A stretch of 64,000 nt of DNA from Pseudalgibacter ostreae (GCF_042427585.1 NZ_JBHMFC010000003.1:12356-76355), one strand, 5' to 3'; positions 42,351 to 51,874 are shown, counted from the stretch's first letter. Notes: a model not told the origin generated them from the sequence alone. Program-made: numbers and translations.

Positions 42351-45300
42351 ATGGCAAGAAAACAAGATAAGAATACAGTAAAGAGGTTTAATAAAATCTC
42401 CATTGGTTTGGCATCACCAGAGTCTATTTTAGCAGAATCTAGAGGTGAGGTTTTAAAACCAGAAACTATCAATTATCGAACACACAAACCAGAAAGGGAT
42501 GGTTTGTTCTGTGAGCGTATTTTTGGTCCTGTAAAGGATTATGAATGTGCTTGTGGAAAATATAAAAGAATCCGTTACAAGGGAATCGTTTGCGACCGTT
42601 GTGGCGTTGAAGTAACAGAAAAGAAAGTACGTCGTGACCGTGTTGGGCATATCAATTTGGTAGTGCCTGTAGCACACATTTGGTATTTCCGTTCTTTACC
42701 GAACAAAATAGGCTACTTATTAGGTTTGCCATCCAAGAAATTGGATATGATCATTTACTATGAAAGGTATGTGGTTATCCAACCAGGAAATGCTAAAAAT
42801 GAAGAAGGCGAACCTTTACAAAAACTGGATTTCCTAACAGAGGAAGAGTATTTGAATATTTTAGAGTCTCTTCCACAGGACAATCAGTATTTAGATGATA
42901 GCGACCCTAACAAGTTTCTTGCTAAAATGGGAGCGGAGTGCTTGATCGATTTATTATCAAGAATCGACTTAGATGCTTTATCATACGAATTGCGTCATAA
43001 AGCAAATACAGAAACGTCTAAACAACGTAAAACAGAGGCATTAAAACGCTTACAGGTTGTGGGAGCACTTCGAGATTCTAACAATAATAGAGAGAATAGA
43101 CCGGAGTGGATGATCATGAAAGTGGTTCCAATTATTCCGCCAGAATTACGTCCGTTAGTGCCGTTGGATGGGGGACGTTTTGCTACTTCAGATTTAAATG
43201 ATCTTTACAGAAGGGTAATCATTCGTAACAACCGTTTAAAACGTTTGGTGGAGATTAAAGCACCAGAAGTTATTTTACGTAATGAAAAACGTATGTTGCA
43301 AGAATCTGTAGATTCATTGTTTGATAACACCCGTAAGTCTTCGGCAGTAAAAACAGACTCTAATAGACCATTAAAATCATTATCAGATTCACTTAAAGGT
43401 AAGCAAGGCCGTTTCCGTCAAAACTTACTTGGTAAGCGTGTGGATTATTCTGCACGTTCTGTAATTGTTGTAGGTCCAGAATTAAAATTACATGAATGTG
43501 GATTGCCAAAAAATATGGCAGCAGAACTTTATAAGCCTTTTGTAATTAGAAAGCTAATCGAAAGAGGTATCGTAAAAACTGTAAAATCTGCAAAGAAAAT
43601 TATAGATAAGAGAGAGCCAGTAGTTTGGGATATTTTGGAAAATGTGCTTAAAGGCCATCCTGTATTATTAAACCGTGCACCAACATTGCACAGACTAGGT
43701 ATTCAGGCTTTTCAACCCAAATTAATAGAAGGAAAAGCAATCCAATTGCACCCCTTGGTGTGTACCGCTTTTAACGCGGATTTTGATGGGGATCAGATGG
43801 CTGTGCATTTACCTCTAGGACCAGAGGCTATTTTAGAATGTCAATTATTAATGTTGGCTTCTCATAACATATTAAATCCTGCGAATGGTTCCCCAGTAAC
43901 GGTTCCATCTCAGGATATGGTACTTGGTCTGTATTATATGACTAAGCTACGTACCTCAACACCCGAAGCTAAGGTAAAAGGGGAAGGCTTGACTTTTTAT
44001 TCACCTGAAGAGGTAGAGATTGCTTTTAACGAGCAAAAGGTTGATTTGAACGCAGGTATAAAAGTAAGAACGCTTGGTATTAACGAAGATGGTAAGCTTG
44101 CTCCAATGATTATCGAAACAACTGTTGGGCGTGTATTATTTAATCAACACGTTCCTCAAGCTGCTGGATATATCAACCAAGTTTTAAACAAAAAATCATT
44201 AAGGGATATTATTGGTGAAATCCTTAAAGCAACGTCTGTTCCTGAAACAGCCGATTTCTTAGATGCCATTAGAACTTTAGGTTTTAAATTTGCTTTCCAA
44301 GGTGGTTTATCCTTTAGTTTAGGAGATATTATTATTCCGCCAGAAAAGCAGTCTATGATTGATAAAGCAAATGGTTTAGTTGATGGGATTACCGGTAACT
44401 ATAACATGGGGCTTATTACTAATAACGAACGTTACAACCAAGTTATTGATATTTGGACGTCTACAAATGCGGAATTGACAGAATTGTCAATGAAACGTAT
44501 TCGTGAAGATCAACAAGGATTTAACTCGGTGTTTATGATGCTTGACTCGGGAGCTAGGGGATCTAAAGAACAGATTCGCCAGTTGACCGGTATGCGTGGA
44601 TTGATGGCGAAGCCTAAAAAATCGAACGCAGGTGGTGGAGAGATTATTGAAAACCCAATTCTTTCTAACTTTAAGGAAGGGCTTTCCATTTTAGAATACT
44701 TTATTTCTACTCACGGTGCCCGTAAAGGATTAGCGGATACGGCTCTTAAAACTGCCGATGCAGGTTACTTAACCCGTCGTTTGGTAGATGTTTCTCAAGA
44801 TGTTATTATCAATACAGAAGATTGTGGTACATTAAGAGGTGTAGAAGTGGAATCATTAAAGAAAAATGATGAGATTGTTGAAAAATTAGGAGAGCGAATT
44901 GTAGGTCGAGTATCTTTAAACGATGTTCATAATCCTTTAACCGACGAACTATTAGTATCTGCAGGACAGCTTATAGAGGATAAAATTGCAAAAGCAATTG
45001 AAGACTCTCCAATTGATGCCGTAGAAGTACGCTCTGCATTAACGTGTGAAGCTCTTCAAGGTATTTGTGCAAAATGTTATGGTCGTAATTTAGCGACAGG
45101 CAAAATGGTGCAACGAGGAGAAGCTGTTGGTGTTGTTGCAGCACAGTCTATTGGAGAGCCAGGAACACAGTTAACCTTGCGTACATTCCACGTAGGAGGT
45201 ATTGCAGGTAACATTTCTGAGGAAAACAAATTGGCTGTTAAGTTTAACGGTATCGCAGAAATAGAAGATTTAAAAACCGTAAAAGGTGAAGACAATGAAG

Positions 45301-46652
45301 GCAATCCTGCAGACGTTGTTATTTCAAGAACTTCAGAAATTAAACTGATAGATAAGAAAACGGGTATTACATTAAGTACCAATAACATTCCTTATGGCTC
45401 TACATTATATGTAAAGAGCGGCCAGGAATTATCTAAAGGTGATGTGGTGTGTTCTTGGGATCCATATAACGGTGTTATTATTTCAGAGTTTGCTGGTAAG
45501 ATCAAATACGAGAATATAGAACAAGGTGTTACTTATCAAGTGGAAATTGATGAACAAACAGGTTTCCAAGAAAAAGTAATTTCTGAATCTAGAAATAAAA
45601 AACTAATCCCTACGCTTCATATTGAAGATTCTAAAGGAGAGGTAATACGCTCATATAACTTACCGTTAGGAGCGCATATCATGATTGATAACAACGAAAA
45701 AATTAAGGTTGGAAAAGTCTTGGTTAAAATTCCTCGTAAATCTGCGAAATCAGGTGATATTACAGGAGGTTTACCACGTGTTACCGAGTTGTTTGAAGCA
45801 CGAAATCCTTCTAACCCTGCAGTTGTTAGTGAAATTGATGGTGTGATTTCTTTTGGAAAAATAAAGAGAGGTAATCGTGAGATTATTGTAGAGTCTAAAC
45901 TAGGGGAGGTTAAGAAGTATTTAGTAAAACTTTCTAGTCAGATTTTGGTTCAAGAGAACGATTACATTAAAGCGGGTATGCCATTATCAGACGGGTCTAT
46001 TACACCAAATGATATCTTGAATATTAAAGGGCCTTCTGCAGTGCAACAATACTTGGTAAATGAAGTACAAGAAGTATATCGTTTACAAGGGGTGAAAATC
46101 AATGATAAACACTTCGAGGTTGTGGTAAGGCAGATGATGCGTAAAGTTAGGATTATCGATTCTGGTGATACTATTTTCTTAGAAGATCAATTAGCCCATA
46201 AAGATGATTTCATTAAAGAAAATGATGATATTTTTGGAATGAAGGTTGTTGAAGATTCAGGTGACTCTGCAAAATTAAAAGCAGGTCAAATCATTTCACC
46301 TAGAGAACTACGTGACGAAAACTCTATTTTACGTAGAGAAGATAAAGCTCTAGTAGAGGCAAGAGATGCGAAGCCAGCAACGGCGACGCCAATCTTACAA
46401 GGTATTACAAGAGCATCGTTACAAACCAAATCATTTATCTCGGCAGCCTCTTTCCAAGAGACTACTAAGGTGCTTAATGAAGCAGCAGTAGCTGGTAAAA
46501 TAGACGATTTAGAAGGGCTTAAGGAGAATGTTATTGTGGGTCACAGAATTCCTGCAGGTACAGGGATGCGTAAATACAGTGATATTATCGTAGGATCTAA
46601 AGAAGAGTTTGACGAAATGATGCAAGTTAAACAAGAAATGAATTTTAATTAA
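42351..46652 (+). CDS. rpoC: RNA polymerase beta-prime subunit
   Basis: The 1433-residue catalytic subunit. The metal-binding motif NADFDGDQMAVH gives D477, D479 and D481. The N-terminal zinc finger (CACGKYKRIRYKGIVCDRCG, about residues 66-85) and the second cysteine set (DCGTLRG...CEALQGICAKCYG) are present. Bridge-helix and trigger-loop region: GGGEIIENPILSNFKEGLS and later GEPGTQLTLRTFHVGGIAG. The length is close to that of E. coli RpoC. It is the last gene of the block and is followed by a terminator. Confidence 0.99.
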   Translation: MARKQDKNTVKRFNKISIGLASPESILAESRGEVLKPETINYRTHKPERDGLFCERIFGPVKDYECACGKYKRIRYKGIVCDRCGVEVTEKKVRRDRVGHINLVVPVAHIWYFRSLPNKIGYLLGLPSKKLDMIIYYERYVVIQPGNAKNEEGEPLQKLDFLTEEEYLNILESLPQDNQYLDDSDPNKFLAKMGAECLIDLLSRIDLDALSYELRHKANTETSKQRKTEALKRLQVVGALRDSNNNRENRPEWMIMKVVPIIPPELRPLVPLDGGRFATSDLNDLYRRVIIRNNRLKRLVEIKAPEVILRNEKRMLQESVDSLFDNTRKSSAVKTDSNRPLKSLSDSLKGKQGRFRQNLLGKRVDYSARSVIVVGPELKLHECGLPKNMAAELYKPFVIRKLIERGIVKTVKSAKKIIDKREPVVWDILENVLKGHPVLLNRAPTLHRLGIQAFQPKLIEGKAIQLHPLVCTAFNADFDGDQMAVHLPLGPEAILECQLLMLASHNILNPANGSPVTVPSQDMVLGLYYMTKLRTSTPEAKVKGEGLTFYSPEEVEIAFNEQKVDLNAGIKVRTLGINEDGKLAPMIIETTVGRVLFNQHVPQAAGYINQVLNKKSLRDIIGEILKATSVPETADFLDAIRTLGFKFAFQGGLSFSLGDIIIPPEKQSMIDKANGLVDGITGNYNMGLITNNERYNQVIDIWTSTNAELTELSMKRIREDQQGFNSVFMMLDSGARGSKEQIRQLTGMRGLMAKPKKSNAGGGEIIENPILSNFKEGLSILEYFISTHGARKGLADTALKTADAGYLTRRLVDVSQDVIINTEDCGTLRGVEVESLKKNDEIVEKLGERIVGRVSLNDVHNPLTDELLVSAGQLIEDKIAKAIEDSPIDAVEVRSALTCEALQGICAKCYGRNLATGKMVQRGEAVGVVAAQSIGEPGTQLTLRTFHVGGIAGNISEENKLAVKFNGIAEIEDLKTVKGEDNEGNPADVVISRTSEIKLIDKKTGITLSTNNIPYGSTLYVKSGQELSKGDVVCSWDPYNGVIISEFAGKIKYENIEQGVTYQVEIDEQTGFQEKVISESRNKKLIPTLHIEDSKGEVIRSYNLPLGAHIMIDNNEKIKVGKVLVKIPRKSAKSGDITGGLPRVTELFEARNPSNPAVVSEIDGVISFGKIKRGNREIIVESKLGEVKKYLVKLSSQILVQENDYIKAGMPLSDGSITPNDILNIKGPSAVQQYLVNEVQEVYRLQGVKINDKHFEVVVRQMMRKVRIIDSGDTIFLEDQLAHKDDFIKENDDIFGMKVVEDSGDSAKLKAGQIISPRELRDENSILRREDKALVEARDAKPATATPILQGITRASLQTKSFISAASFQETTKVLNEAAVAGKIDDLEGLKENVIVGHRIPAGTGMRKYSDIIVGSKEEFDEMMQVKQEMNFN

Positions 46653-46735
46653 ATAAGGCCCTAGTTTTACCAGCCAAATGGCATGTGAAGCTTGTAAGTC
46701 GAATTATTGCTTAGCGTAATCGAAGCATATAAAAC

Positions 46736-46774
46736 AAAAGCCTTCATGTATTTTATATTTGAAGGCTTTTAATT
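46736..46774 (+). terminator. Terminator after rpoC
   Basis: AAAAGCCTTC (46736-46745) pairs with GAAGGCTTTT (46761-46770) around a 15-base loop, with T-rich sequence after. The loop holds TATATTTG (46754-46761), a -7 promoter match for the next gene. Confidence 0.8.
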
Positions 46775-46791
46775 TTTTAAATAGTACTATT

Positions 46792-47121
46792 ATGGCAGAA
46801 GATAAAGACAAAGAAAAACAAACTCAAAATCAAGGTCAAATTAATATTGAACTCGATGAAAAAGTAGCTGAAGGAACATATTCTAATTTAGCAATTATCA
46901 ACCATTCTGTTTCTGAATTTGTTGTTGATTTTGTAAACATCATGCCAGGAGTTCCAAAAAGCAAAGTAAAATCTAGGATTATTTTAACCCCGCAGCATGC
47001 TAAGCGATTGCTTAAAGCGTTGCATGATAATGTAGCCAGATTTGAAAATGCACATGGTGAAATTAAAGATTATGAGCAACCGCCCATACCCTTAAACTTT
47101 GGTCCAACAGGCCAAGCTTAA
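46792..47121 (+). CDS. DUF3467 family protein
   Basis: A 109-residue cytoplasmic protein: charged N-terminus (MAEDKDKEKQTQNQGQINIE), then GTYSNLAIINHSVSEFVVDF, MPGVPKSKVKSRIILTPQHA and a final PIPLNFGPTGQA, all matching DUF3467. The frame is open upstream to an ATG at 46759, but that would place the start inside the rpoC terminator, so the ATG at 46792 is preferred. Function of the family is unknown; it follows rpoC in many Bacteroidota. Confidence 0.85.
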   Translation: MAEDKDKEKQTQNQGQINIELDEKVAEGTYSNLAIINHSVSEFVVDFVNIMPGVPKSKVKSRIILTPQHAKRLLKALHDNVARFENAHGEIKDYEQPPIPLNFGPTGQA

Positions 47122-47135
47122 TACTTTTAAAAATA

Positions 47136-47171
47136 AAAAAATCGCATTGAAAATTTTCAATGCGATTTTTT
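47136..47171. terminator. Bidirectional terminator between DUF3467 gene and prfC
   Basis: A perfect palindrome (ATCGCATTGAAAA and its complement, 47141-47166) flanked by A and T runs, between convergent genes. Confidence 0.9.
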
Positions 47172-47189
47172 ATTTAAATGCTATGTTTT

Positions 47190-48776
47190 TTAAAACTCGG
47201 AAGTAAAATGGAATTTTATACTAGGATACTTTTGTTGTGTCATTTGCAATGAAAATGCAGAATCTGCTAAAAATACCAATTGATTTTGTTTGTCTTTTGC
47301 TAAAAAACGTTGTTTAACTCTTACAAACTCTTTATACTCTTCACTTTTAGAGCCTTTGGGGTCTACCCAGCACGCTTTATGTACGTTTAGGTTTTCGTAG
47401 GTACATTTGGCTCCATATTCATGTTCCAGTCTATATTGGATCACTTCATACTGTAAGGCGCCCACAGTGCCAATAACTTTTCGGCCATTAAGCTCTAAAG
47501 TAAATATTTGAGCTACACCTTCATCCATTAGTTGGTCGATACCTTTAAAAAGTTGTTTGGACTTTAAAGGATCGGCATTGTTGATATATCTAAAATGTTC
47601 AGGAGAAAAACTGGGCACTCCTTTATAATTTATAATTTCTCCTTCAGTCAACGTGTCTCCAATTTTAAAATTTCCGGTATCGTGCAATCCTACTATATCT
47701 CCAGCATACGAAGTATCTACAATCTCTTTCTTTTCTGCGAAAAAAGCATTAGGACTGGAGAATTTCATTTTTTTGTTATTTCTAACGTGTAAATAAGGTT
47801 TGTTTCTTTCAAATTTACCTGAAACGATTTTAACGAACGCCAATCGGTCTCTATGGTTAGGATCCATATTGGCATGTATTTTAAAAATAAAGCCGGTAAA
47901 CTTATCTTCTTTGGGGTCTACTAATCGTTCTTCACTCAGTTTTGGTCTTGGACTTGGGGCAATATCTACAAAACAGTCCAGAAGCTCCCTAACTCCAAAA
48001 TTATTTAAAGCAGAACCAAAAAATACGGGTTGGAGTTTTGCATTTAAATAGTCCTCTTTATCAAAGTCAGGATAAATACCTTCTACCAGTTCAATCTCTT
48101 CCCTTAAAGTTTTAGCAGCTTTATCACCAACTAATCGATCCAGTTCTGGAGAGGATAAGTCTGATATTTCTATGGTTTCTTCAATGTCTTTTCTACTATC
48201 GCCTGTAAAAAGATTGATGTTTTTTTCCCAAATATTATAAATACCTTTAAAATCGTAGCCCATTCCAATAGGGAAACTCAATGGTACGACCCTTAATCCT
48301 AATTTTTGTTCAATTTCATCCAAAAGGTCGAACGCATCTTTCCCCTCTCGGTCCATTTTATTAATGAACACAATCATAGGGATGTTTCGCATCCTACACA
48401 CCTCTACTAATTTTTCGGTTTGCTCTTCAACACCTTTTGCCACATCCACCACCACAATAACACTATCTACAGCAGTTAGCGTTCTAAAGGTGTCTTCGGC
48501 AAAATCTTTATGTCCGGGAGTATCCAGAATATTAACTTTTATACCATCGTATTCAAAAGCCAAAACAGAGGTTGCTACAGAAATTCCACGTTGCCGCTCA
48601 ATTTCCATAAAGTCACTGGTAGCACCTTTTTTTATTTTATTGCTTTTTACGGCCCCCGCTTCTTGTATGGCACCACCAAAAAGGAGTAGTTTTTCTGTCA
48701 AGGTCGTTTTACCGGCATCGGGATGCGCGATGACGCCAAAAGTACGCCTACGTTGTATTTCTTTTAATAAACTCAT
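47190..48776 (-). CDS. prfC: Peptide chain release factor 3
   Basis: This 528-residue GTPase removes release factors 1 and 2 from the ribosome after termination. GTP-binding motifs are IAHPDAGKTTLTEK (residues 16-29), the switch region RQRGISVATS, DTPGHKDFAEDT (about 87-98) and NKMDREG. Domain 2 and the C-terminal domains follow in the usual order. Its relative prfA is also in this window. It is a single-gene unit sharing a terminator with the DUF3467 gene. Confidence 0.95.
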   Translation of the reverse strand: MSLLKEIQRRRTFGVIAHPDAGKTTLTEKLLLFGGAIQEAGAVKSNKIKKGATSDFMEIERQRGISVATSVLAFEYDGIKVNILDTPGHKDFAEDTFRTLTAVDSVIVVVDVAKGVEEQTEKLVEVCRMRNIPMIVFINKMDREGKDAFDLLDEIEQKLGLRVVPLSFPIGMGYDFKGIYNIWEKNINLFTGDSRKDIEETIEISDLSSPELDRLVGDKAAKTLREEIELVEGIYPDFDKEDYLNAKLQPVFFGSALNNFGVRELLDCFVDIAPSPRPKLSEERLVDPKEDKFTGFIFKIHANMDPNHRDRLAFVKIVSGKFERNKPYLHVRNNKKMKFSSPNAFFAEKKEIVDTSYAGDIVGLHDTGNFKIGDTLTEGEIINYKGVPSFSPEHFRYINNADPLKSKQLFKGIDQLMDEGVAQIFTLELNGRKVIGTVGALQYEVIQYRLEHEYGAKCTYENLNVHKACWVDPKGSKSEEYKEFVRVKQRFLAKDKQNQLVFLADSAFSLQMTQQKYPSIKFHFTSEF

Positions 48777-48880
48777 ATATAGTTGTAAATCGCAGCAAAG
48801 ATACTTTATAATTTATGATTTGAGAATTTCGATTTTATATTTATTTGAATGAAGCATGAGGTTTTTAATAATTTACTTGG

Positions 48881-48888
48881 TATTTTTG
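48881..48888 (+). promoter_or_regulatory. -7 promoter element just before idi (TATTTTTG)
   Basis: TATTTTTG ends 7 bases before the idi ATG. If used, transcription would start at or next to the start codon, giving a leaderless or nearly leaderless message. Confidence 0.5.
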
Positions 48889-48895
48889 TGTTATT

Positions 48896-49420
48896 ATGGA
48901 AGAAGAAAAAGTAATCCTCGTGAATGAAAAAAACGAGCAAATTGGTTTGATGCCAAAAATGGAAGCCCATGAAAAAGCAGTATTGCATCGCGCTTTTTCT
49001 GTTTTTATTTTTAATGATAAAAACGAATTGATGATCCAGCAACGTGCCCTATCCAAATATCACACACCTGGATTGTGGGCCAATACCTGCTGTAGCCATC
49101 AACGTGAAGGCGAAAGTAATATAGATGCAGGAAAACGGCGCTTACAAGAAGAAATGGGGTTTGTGGTCGATTTAAAAGAATCTATTTCTTTTATCTATAA
49201 GGCGCCTTTTGATAATGGCTTGACAGAACACGAGTTTGACCACATATTATTGGGTAAATATAATGGCGAACCCATTATTAATCCAGATGAAGTGGCCAGT
49301 TGGAAATGGATGTCCTTAGATGCGATAAGAAAAGATATTGAAGCGCATCCCGAGCGATATACAGCTTGGTTTAAAGTGATTTTCGATAAATTTTACGAAC
49401 ATATCAATGTAAAGGCATGA
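48896..49420 (+). CDS. idi: Isopentenyl-diphosphate delta-isomerase, type I
   Basis: A 174-residue Nudix-fold enzyme that interconverts isopentenyl and dimethylallyl diphosphate in isoprenoid synthesis. The active-site cysteine lies in WANTCCSHQREGES (C65 or C66) and the Nudix-type helix in GKRRLQEEMGFV; EHEFDHILLG holds the metal-binding glutamate region. Length matches type I enzymes. Its stop codon overlaps the start of queD by 4 bases (ATGA), so the two are translationally coupled. A promoter-like element lies directly before the start. Confidence 0.95.
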   Translation: MEEEKVILVNEKNEQIGLMPKMEAHEKAVLHRAFSVFIFNDKNELMIQQRALSKYHTPGLWANTCCSHQREGESNIDAGKRRLQEEMGFVVDLKESISFIYKAPFDNGLTEHEFDHILLGKYNGEPIINPDEVASWKWMSLDAIRKDIEAHPERYTAWFKVIFDKFYEHINVKA

Positions 49421-49827
49421 ACGTAACGGTTAATAGAAAGGCACATTTTAATGCCGCACATAGGTTATATAGAAAAGATTGGTCTGACGACAAGAATAAT
49501 GCCGTTTTTGGGAAATGTAATAACCCCAATTTTCATGGCCATAACTATGAGCTTATTGTAAGTGTTACAGGGCCTATTGATCAAGAAACGGGATATGTTA
49601 TCGATATGAAGGTTTTAAGAGATATTATTAAGACTGAAGTTGAAGATGTTTTAGATCATAAAAACTTGAATATTGAGGTGCCTGAATTCAAGGAGTTAAA
49701 TCCAACTGCCGAAAACATTGCTGTGGTGATATATAATAAAATGAGGCCAAATCTAGCTGCTCATTTAGACTTAAAAATAACACTTTTTGAAACACCGCGC
49801 AATTTTGTGGTGTATTCTGGAAACTAA
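49417..49827 (+). CDS. queD: 6-carboxytetrahydropterin synthase / 6-pyruvoyl-tetrahydropterin synthase family (QueD)
   Basis: A 136-residue enzyme of the QueD/PTPS family, which makes 6-carboxy-tetrahydropterin, an early precursor of the tRNA base queuosine. Zinc-binding histidines are in FNAAHRLY and NFHGHNYELIV, the catalytic cysteine in GKCNNPNFHGH, and the C-terminal substrate glutamate in LFETPRNFVVY. A PTPS role in pterin synthesis cannot be excluded from sequence alone. It overlaps idi by 4 bases, with manA 25 bases downstream, forming a three-gene unit of unrelated pathways. Confidence 0.88.
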   Translation: MNVTVNRKAHFNAAHRLYRKDWSDDKNNAVFGKCNNPNFHGHNYELIVSVTGPIDQETGYVIDMKVLRDIIKTEVEDVLDHKNLNIEVPEFKELNPTAENIAVVIYNKMRPNLAAHLDLKITLFETPRNFVVYSGN

Positions 49828-49852
49828 TAATTGATAATTTTAAAATAACAAC

Positions 49853-50827
49853 ATGAATAAAACACCCTTGTATCCCATAAAATTCACCCCTATATTAAAA
49901 GATAAAATTTGGGGCGGACAAAAATTAAAAAACATACTTAATAAAAACAGCGATTTGCCAAATGTTGGTGAAAGTTGGGAAATTAGTGATGTTGAAGGGG
50001 ATACGTCTATTGTATCAAACGGTAGCTTAAAAGGGCAATCGTTAAAACAGTTACTGGAAACCTATAAACAAGATTTATTAGGAATACAGAATTATAGAAT
50101 ATTTAAAGATAAATTTCCTTTACTTATAAAGTTTATCGATGCTAAAGAAGATTTGTCCATTCAGTTACATCCTAATGATGAACTGGCCGCTAAAAGACAT
50201 AATTCTTTTGGGAAAACCGAAATGTGGTACACGCTTCAAGCAGATGATGATGCCAATTTAATAGTAGGTTTTAATCAAGAGATGACACGGGAAAAATACT
50301 TAAAACATCTTAACAACAAAACGCTTCCCGAAATTTTAAATTTTGATAAAGTAAAAGAAGGTGATACGTATTTTATAGAAGTAGGCCGCATTCATGCCAT
50401 TGGGGCGGGGGTTATGGTTGCAGAAATACAACAAACCAGCGATATTACTTATCGCGTTTACGATTGGGATAGAGTGGATGATAATGGGAATGAGCGCGAA
50501 CTGCATAATGACTTAGCGATTGATGCTTTCGATTTTGATATGCCAGACAATTTTAGGGTAAATTATTCAAAAACGGCTAACGAGTCGAATGAAATGGTGA
50601 GCTGTCCTTATTTTACAACGCATTATATTGAGTTGGATAAAACGCTTCAAAAGGAGAATCATCAAGACTCTTTTTTCATTTACATCTGTGTAGATGGTGA
50701 AGCGACTATTAAAATCGATGACACCTCAGAACTCATAAAAAAAGGTGAAACGGTATTAATACCAGCTGCTGCAAAGCAATTTGAGATAAGTGCAACTTAT
50801 GCAAAACTTTTAGAAGTATACGTGTAA
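49853..50827 (+). CDS. manA: Mannose-6-phosphate isomerase, class I
   Basis: A 324-residue zinc enzyme that interconverts fructose-6-phosphate and mannose-6-phosphate, feeding GDP-mannose and surface sugars. Metal-binding residues are seen in LSIQLHPNDELA (about residues 101-112) and YFIEVGRIHAIGAGVMVAEI (about 172-191). It is of the short class I form found in Firmicutes and Bacteroidota. A small GCCTC/GAGGC hairpin at 50850-50863 follows but has no T-tract. Confidence 0.93.
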   Translation: MNKTPLYPIKFTPILKDKIWGGQKLKNILNKNSDLPNVGESWEISDVEGDTSIVSNGSLKGQSLKQLLETYKQDLLGIQNYRIFKDKFPLLIKFIDAKEDLSIQLHPNDELAAKRHNSFGKTEMWYTLQADDDANLIVGFNQEMTREKYLKHLNNKTLPEILNFDKVKEGDTYFIEVGRIHAIGAGVMVAEIQQTSDITYRVYDWDRVDDNGNERELHNDLAIDAFDFDMPDNFRVNYSKTANESNEMVSCPYFTTHYIELDKTLQKENHQDSFFIYICVDGEATIKIDDTSELIKKGETVLIPAAAKQFEISATYAKLLEVYV

Positions 50828-50882
50828 TTAAAAAAATATTTTTTCCTTAGCCTCAAGCGAGGCATCTTATCTATTATTTAAC

Positions 50883-50890
50883 TACTTTTG
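50883..50890 (+). promoter_or_regulatory. Putative -7 promoter element (TACTTTTG)
   Basis: TACTTTTG matches TAnnTTTG and lies 23 bases before the following small gene. No -33 TTG is visible. Confidence 0.45.
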
Positions 50891-50913
50891 TATAAATTTT
50901 TAAAATTAAAAGA

Positions 50914-51183
50914 ATGGCAAATGTTAGAAACCTAAAGAAAGACATTAATTTTGTTTTAGGTGATATTATTGAAGCGGTTTATATTTGGGAGTATTCAAAA
51001 ACAAATCCTGATAAAAAAGCGAGCGAGGCAATTATTGATGAAGCAATTGAAACTTTCGACACTTTAATCGCTAAAGTAAACGATAAAAATGTTGAGAATA
51101 AAAAAGCACATTTTAAAGCGATAAACCAAGAGTTAGAAACAAAAGGAAGTGCTTTAATTGAAAAAATAAACAATCTTGGATAA
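50914..51183 (+). CDS. Conserved hypothetical protein, helical
   Basis: An 89-residue protein with no named family that I recognise. It is predicted to be almost fully helical and cytoplasmic: MANVRNLKKDINFVLGDIIE, a central EAIIDEAIETFDTLIAKVND and a lysine-rich end. A -7 promoter element before it and a second promoter (for tRNA-Thr) after it show that it is its own unit. Similar small proteins occur in other flavobacteria, from memory. Function unknown. Confidence 0.65.
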   Translation: MANVRNLKKDINFVLGDIIEAVYIWEYSKTNPDKKASEAIIDEAIETFDTLIAKVNDKNVENKKAHFKAINQELETKGSALIEKINNLG

Positions 51184-51201
51184 AATTTTTTAGCAGAGTG
51201 C

Positions 51202-51231
51202 TTGCAAATATCAATTTTGCGTTTATATTTG
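51202..51231 (+). promoter_or_regulatory. Promoter of tRNA-Thr
   Basis: TTG (51202-51204), 19 bases, TATATTTG (51224-51231): an exact Bacteroidota promoter, 15 bases before the tRNA. Confidence 0.78.
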
Positions 51232-51246
51232 CACTCGCTAAACAAT

Positions 51247-51320
51247 GCCGATGTAGCTCAGCTGGCTAGAGCAGCTGATTTGTAATCAGCAGGTCGTGGG
51301 TTCGAGTCCCTCCATCGGCT
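51247..51320 (+). tRNA. tRNA-Thr (anticodon TGT), second copy
   Basis: A 74-base tRNA identical to the copy at 33284-33357 except for one base in the acceptor stem: C at 51313 makes a full G-C pair where the other copy has a G-U pair. Anticodon loop TTTGTAA. It has its own promoter and terminator. Confidence 0.97.
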
Positions 51321-51326
51321 CTTATT

Positions 51327-51370
51327 AAAAGCAAAAAGACCTTTCATTTGAAAGGTCTTTTTGCTTTTAA
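51327..51370. terminator. Terminator after tRNA-Thr
   Basis: A 20-base-pair perfect stem (51327-51346 with 51349-51368) with a 2-base gap, T-rich at its end; one of the longest hairpins in the window. Confidence 0.85.
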
Positions 51371-51393
51371 ACTAGTTCATTTTAAAAAAATAT

Positions 51394-51428
51394 AAAAAAA
51401 AGTCTGGAAACGCTCCAGACTTTTTTTT
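51394..51428. terminator. Terminator for the FKBP gene
   Basis: AGTCTGGA (51401-51408) pairs with TCCAGACT (51414-51421), extended by A and T runs on both sides. It lies 18 bases beyond the stop of the leftward FKBP gene. Confidence 0.85.
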
Positions 51429-51445
51429 ATAATAAAAACAACTTG

Positions 51446-51874
51446 TTATTTAATTTCAACAAGTTCTAGTTCGAATGTTAAATCTTGTCCAGCCAAAGGG
51501 TGGTTGGCATCAATAACAATATGCTCATCGTGAACTTCGGCTACGCGAAATTGTACTTCAGACCCATCAGGGTTTTTTGAAGCCAAGCCCATACCAACCT
51601 CAGGGGTCATTTCCTGTGGTAGTTGGTCTTTTTTCACTTCATGGAACAATTCTTTTTGTACATCACCGTAAGCTTCTTCAGCAGGAATATTAACTGTTTT
51701 TTTCTCGTTAACTTTCATGTCAATCACACCTTTTTCAAAACCAGGAATCAACATCCCTTGTCCTAATGTAATTTCTAACGGTTCTCTTTCCAATGAACTG
51801 TCAAAAACCTGACCATTGCTTAACTTTCCTGTGTAATGCACTCTTACGGTGTCATTTTCTTTTACTTGACTCAT
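51446..51874 (-). CDS. FKBP-type peptidyl-prolyl isomerase, SlyD-like
   Basis: A 142-residue isomerase and chaperone. The FKBP half-sites VHYTGKLSNGQVFDSS (about residues 12-27) and GQGMLIPGFEKGVIDMKVNE are present, and the insert-in-flap domain (about 70-125, with HEVKKDQLPQEMTPEVGMGL) is typical of the SlyD group. The metal-binding histidine tail of E. coli SlyD is absent. It is cytoplasmic, with no signal peptide, and stands alone. Confidence 0.93.
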   Translation of the reverse strand: MSQVKENDTVRVHYTGKLSNGQVFDSSLEREPLEITLGQGMLIPGFEKGVIDMKVNEKKTVNIPAEEAYGDVQKELFHEVKKDQLPQEMTPEVGMGLASKNPDGSEVQFRVAEVHDEHIVIDANHPLAGQDLTFELELVEIK

